DNA of 64,000 bases from Pararhizobium sp. IMCC3301 (GTDB lineage Bacteria; Pseudomonadota; Alphaproteobacteria; Rhizobiales; GCA-2746425), in NCBI RefSeq assembly GCF_030758315.1, contig NZ_CP132336.1, positions 3,997,001 to 4,061,000 on the forward strand, written 5' to 3'. The translations under genes and the position numbers were made by a program. Below the pieces are notes generated by a model. It had not been told where the DNA came from. It was given only the letters and a program-made list of their open reading frames with translations, and did not search any database. Positions 61,183 through 64,000 of this stretch are shown in pieces. Each line of letters starts with the position of its first letter. Within the stretch, counting starts at the first letter, position 1.

Positions 61183-64000
61183 ATGAGCCATCTGCTTGAC
61201 AGATTGAACTTCCTCCAGACGAAAGAACTGGAACAGTTTTCGAACGGCCATGGCCAGGTCACCCGCGAAAACCGCGATTGGGAAGACACCTACCGCAACC
61301 GCTGGCGGCATGACAAAATTGTCCGCTCGACCCATGGAGTGAACTGTACCGGGTCGTGTTCGTGGAAGATCTACGTCAAATCCGGGATCGTGACATGGGA
61401 GACGCAGCAGACGGACTATCCGCGCACCCGTCCCGATCTGCCCAACCACGAGCCGCGTGGTTGCGCACGCGGCGCGAGCTACAGCTGGTATCTTTATTCC
61501 GCCAACCGGGTGAAGAACCCGCTTGTGCGCGGGCGCCTGATGAAGGTCTGGCGCAAGATGCGCGAGACGATGGGCCCGATCGAGGCCTGGACCAAGCTAC
61601 AGGCCGACCCGATCCTGCGCGCCTCTTACGTCGAAACCCGTGGCAAGGGTGGGTTTGTACGCGCCACCTGGGATGAGGCGACCGAAATCACCGCAGCAGC
61701 CAATATCTACACGGCCAGGAAGTATGGGCCTGATCGTGTGTTTGGTTTCTCGCCAATCCCGGCGATGTCGATGGTGAGCTATGCCGCCGGGTCGCGCTAC
61801 CTGAGCCTGATGGGTGGCGTCTGCATGTCCTTCTACGACTGGTATTGCGACCTGCCTCCAGCATCACCGATGACATGGGGTGAGCAGACCGATGTGCCGG
61901 AAAGCGCTGACTGGTATAATGCGGGCTATCTGCTGCTCTGGGGCTCGAACGTGCCGCAGACGCGGACACCTGATGCGCATTTCTATACTGAGGCGCGCTA
62001 TAAAGGCACAAAATCAGCTGTTATCTGCCCCGATTATTCGGAAGCCGCGAAGTTTGGCGATGTCTGGCTGAACGCCAGGCAGGGCACCGATGCCGCACTT
62101 GCCATGGCCTTCGGTCACGTTATCCTGCGCGAATTCCACTTGGATAAACAGACAGAGTACTTCGAGGACTACACACGCAAATACTCCGACTTCCCGATGC
62201 TGGTGAAACTGGACGAGAAAAACGGTCGCCTTGTGCCGGGCCGCTTCCTGCGTGCCGACGATCTGGATGGCAAACTGGGGGAAGACAACAATCCGGAATG
62301 GAAAACCGTGGCCTTTGACGAGTTGTCGAAGGGCTTCGTTGCACCCAATGGCTCGGTCGGTTACCGCTGGGGTGAAGACGGCGAATGGAACCTTGAAGAA
62401 AAAGCGAAGGATGCTGAAACACATCTCAAAATGTCGCTGGTTCTGGGAGAAGATCACGACGAAGTTCTGCGCGTCGATTTCCCTTATTTTGGCGGCGAGG
62501 CTTTCGGACAGTTCAAGACCGATGCCGACCACCCCGATGTCCTGACCCGCAATATTCCGGTCAAAAAGATTAAGAGCGCCGCGGGCGAGATCGCCGTCGC
62601 GACGGTGTTCGACCTGTTCTGCGCCAACTATGGTCTTGATCGTGGGTTGGGCGGTGACTGGGTGACCAACGACTATGCCAACGACATGCCCGGCACACCC
62701 GCATGGGCCGAAAAGATCACAGGCGTCTCTGCAGACAAGATTATCCATGTGGCCCGTGAATTCGCGGACAATGCCGAAAAGACGAATGGCAAGTCGATGA
62801 TCATTATCGGCGCTGCAATGAACCACTGGTTCCATATGGACATGAATTATCGTGGTGTCATCAACATGCTGGTTATGTGTGGTTGCGTCGGTCAATCCGG
62901 TGGCGGCTGGGCGCATTATGTGGGGCAGGAGAAATTGCGCCCGCAAACCGGCTGGCAACCGCTGGCCTTTGCGCTCGACTGGAACCGCCCGCCGCGGCAC
63001 ATGAACTCCACCAGTGCGTGGTATGCGCACACGGACCAGTGGCGCTATGAGACACTGACGGCGAACGAAATCCTGTCTCCCACTGCTCCCGAAGGGGACT
63101 GGGATATCAGCCTGATCGACTACAATATTCGTGCTGAACGAATGGGATGGCTGCCATCGGCACCGCAGTTGAAAACAAATCCGTTTGATGTCGCCAAAGC
63201 AGCGAAGGCAGCGGACAAGGAAATCCCGGCCTATGTCGCGGAAGGCCTGAAATCCGGTGATCTGGAAATGTCCTGTGAAGATCCGGACGATCCGGCAAAC
63301 TGGCCGCGTAACCTGTTTGTGTGGCGGTCTAACCTGCTGGGATCAAGCGGCAAGGGCCATGAATACTTTCTCAAACACCTGCTCGGCACTGACAATGGCG
63401 TCATGGGCAAAGACCTTGGCGAAGAGGGCCGGCAACTGCCCAAAGAAGCCAAGTGGCATGAGGATGCGCCGCGCGGCAAACTGGACCTTCTGGTGACCAT
63501 CGACTTCCGGATGTCCACGACCTGCGTTTACTCTGACATCGTCCTGCCAACGGCCAGTTGGTACGAAAAAGACGACATGAACACATCGGACATGCACCCG
63601 TTCATCCACCCCCTGCAGGCGGCCGTTGACCCAGCCTATGAAAGCAAATCCGACTGGGAAATCTTCAAGGCGATCGCCAGGAAATTCCAGGAAATCGCAC
63701 CGGGCTATCTGGACAAGGAGACCGACATCGTCGTGCTTCCGATCCTGCATGACACCCCTGCCGAAATTGCGCAGGATCAGGTAAAGGACTGGAAGAAGGG
63801 CGAATGCGACCTGATTCCGGGCAAGACCGCCCCGGCCTTTGTCACGGTCGAGCGGGATTACACTGCGATCTACGACCGCTTTACCGCGCTTGGCCCGCTT
63901 CTGGACACGCTCGGCAATGGCGGCAAGGGCATCAACTGGGATACCCAGACCGAAATCGACAACCTGTCAGCCCTGAACGGCGTCCATCTGGACGGTCCGG
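61183..64000 (+). CDS. narG: Respiratory nitrate reductase alpha subunit (partial, runs off the window)
   Basis: The first 939 residues of NarG are present (full length about 1250). NarG is the molybdenum catalytic subunit of the membrane-bound, cytoplasm-facing NarGHI complex, which reduces nitrate to nitrite. The N-terminal [4Fe-4S] ligands are His51, Cys55, Cys59 (STHGVNCTGSCSW) and Cys94 (PRGCARG). CMSFYDWYCDLPPASPMTWG holds the Mo-coordinating Asp, and WGSNVPQTRTPDAHF and CVGQSGGGWAHYVGQEKLR follow. No twin-arginine signal is seen, as expected for NarG. AAAGGAAA lies before the ATG. The frame stays open to the last base; narH, narJ and narI should follow. Confidence 0.98.
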   Translation, partial: MSHLLDRLNFLQTKELEQFSNGHGQVTRENRDWEDTYRNRWRHDKIVRSTHGVNCTGSCSWKIYVKSGIVTWETQQTDYPRTRPDLPNHEPRGCARGASYSWYLYSANRVKNPLVRGRLMKVWRKMRETMGPIEAWTKLQADPILRASYVETRGKGGFVRATWDEATEITAAANIYTARKYGPDRVFGFSPIPAMSMVSYAAGSRYLSLMGGVCMSFYDWYCDLPPASPMTWGEQTDVPESADWYNAGYLLLWGSNVPQTRTPDAHFYTEARYKGTKSAVICPDYSEAAKFGDVWLNARQGTDAALAMAFGHVILREFHLDKQTEYFEDYTRKYSDFPMLVKLDEKNGRLVPGRFLRADDLDGKLGEDNNPEWKTVAFDELSKGFVAPNGSVGYRWGEDGEWNLEEKAKDAETHLKMSLVLGEDHDEVLRVDFPYFGGEAFGQFKTDADHPDVLTRNIPVKKIKSAAGEIAVATVFDLFCANYGLDRGLGGDWVTNDYANDMPGTPAWAEKITGVSADKIIHVAREFADNAEKTNGKSMIIIGAAMNHWFHMDMNYRGVINMLVMCGCVGQSGGGWAHYVGQEKLRPQTGWQPLAFALDWNRPPRHMNSTSAWYAHTDQWRYETLTANEILSPTAPEGDWDISLIDYNIRAERMGWLPSAPQLKTNPFDVAKAAKAADKEIPAYVAEGLKSGDLEMSCEDPDDPANWPRNLFVWRSNLLGSSGKGHEYFLKHLLGTDNGVMGKDLGEEGRQLPKEAKWHEDAPRGKLDLLVTIDFRMSTTCVYSDIVLPTASWYEKDDMNTSDMHPFIHPLQAAVDPAYESKSDWEIFKAIARKFQEIAPGYLDKETDIVVLPILHDTPAEIAQDQVKDWKKGECDLIPGKTAPAFVTVERDYTAIYDRFTALGPLLDTLGNGGKGINWDTQTEIDNLSALNGVHLDGP

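Noticed and set aside
59226-61449. Antisense frames across narK and narG
   Set aside because: They are composition shadows of the strongly supported narK and narG genes.

Overview
The window looks like chromosome of an alphaproteobacterium, probably Hyphomicrobiales (Rhizobiales) or a close relative. The evidence is a C4-pathway 5-aminolevulinate synthase (hemA), a homospermidine synthase, a BA14K-family protein, a rhizobial-type asparaginase, a kinase-fold ThrB, a two-subunit methylmalonyl-CoA mutase with MeaB, and a Paracoccus-like narR-narK-narG arrangement. Species cannot be told from sequence reading alone. No rRNA, tRNA, CRISPR array or complete insertion sequence was seen.

Layout. 0-4.5 kb: an Lrp/AsnC regulator divergent from a LysE exporter, then a three-gene sugar operon (isomerase/epimerase, Gfo/Idh/MocA oxidoreductase, aldo/keto reductase). 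4.7-15.3 kb: metabolic and envelope genes (EEP phosphatase, FAH-family hydrolase, hemA with an FNR-like box, a very large AsmA protein, aminotransferase, DUF3750 protein, asparaginase). 15.3-22.1 kb: a sugar-type ABC importer with a sulfatase, divergent from a LysR regulator. 22.2-23.1 kb: a RES-Xre toxin-antitoxin pair. 23.3-28.3 kb: meaB-mutB-mutA. 28.5-35.0 kb: small DUF proteins, a HerA-like ATPase, an M20 peptidase overlapping a LOG-family gene, a gamma-glutamylcyclotransferase and an aminotransferase.

35.2-36.7 kb is a patch of decay: a YedK/HMCES-type (SRAP) pseudogene, a hicAB locus whose toxin gene has an in-frame amber codon while the antitoxin is intact, and an IS3-family transposase fragment. 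37.0-39.0 kb holds a Cys/Met-metabolism PLP enzyme and a small Cys/His/Trp-rich protein of unknown family. 39.2-44.8 kb is a second sulfatase locus: a LysR regulator divergent from tctB-tctA-sulfatase-tctC, with overlapping start and stop codons. 44.9-57.0 kb: cytochrome b561-like protein, TPR proteins, homospermidine synthase, a haloacid-dehalogenase-like enzyme, a class IV aminotransferase, a BA14K protein, two c-type cytochromes, Fe-type superoxide dismutase, and an ispH-thrB-rnhA run.

57.1 kb to the end is a respiratory nitrate-reduction module: a carboxymuconolactone-decarboxylase-like protein and a cysteine-less Crp/Fnr regulator (likely NarR) divergent from a fused double NarK transporter and narG, which runs off the window. 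A perfect FNR-type dyad precedes narK.

The points that most merit a second look are the two sulfatase/importer/LysR loci built on the same plan with related regulators, the broken-toxin hicAB locus with a duplicated palindromic operator, and a 20-bp triple repeat that sets both the stop codon of one operon gene and the ribosome-binding site of the next.
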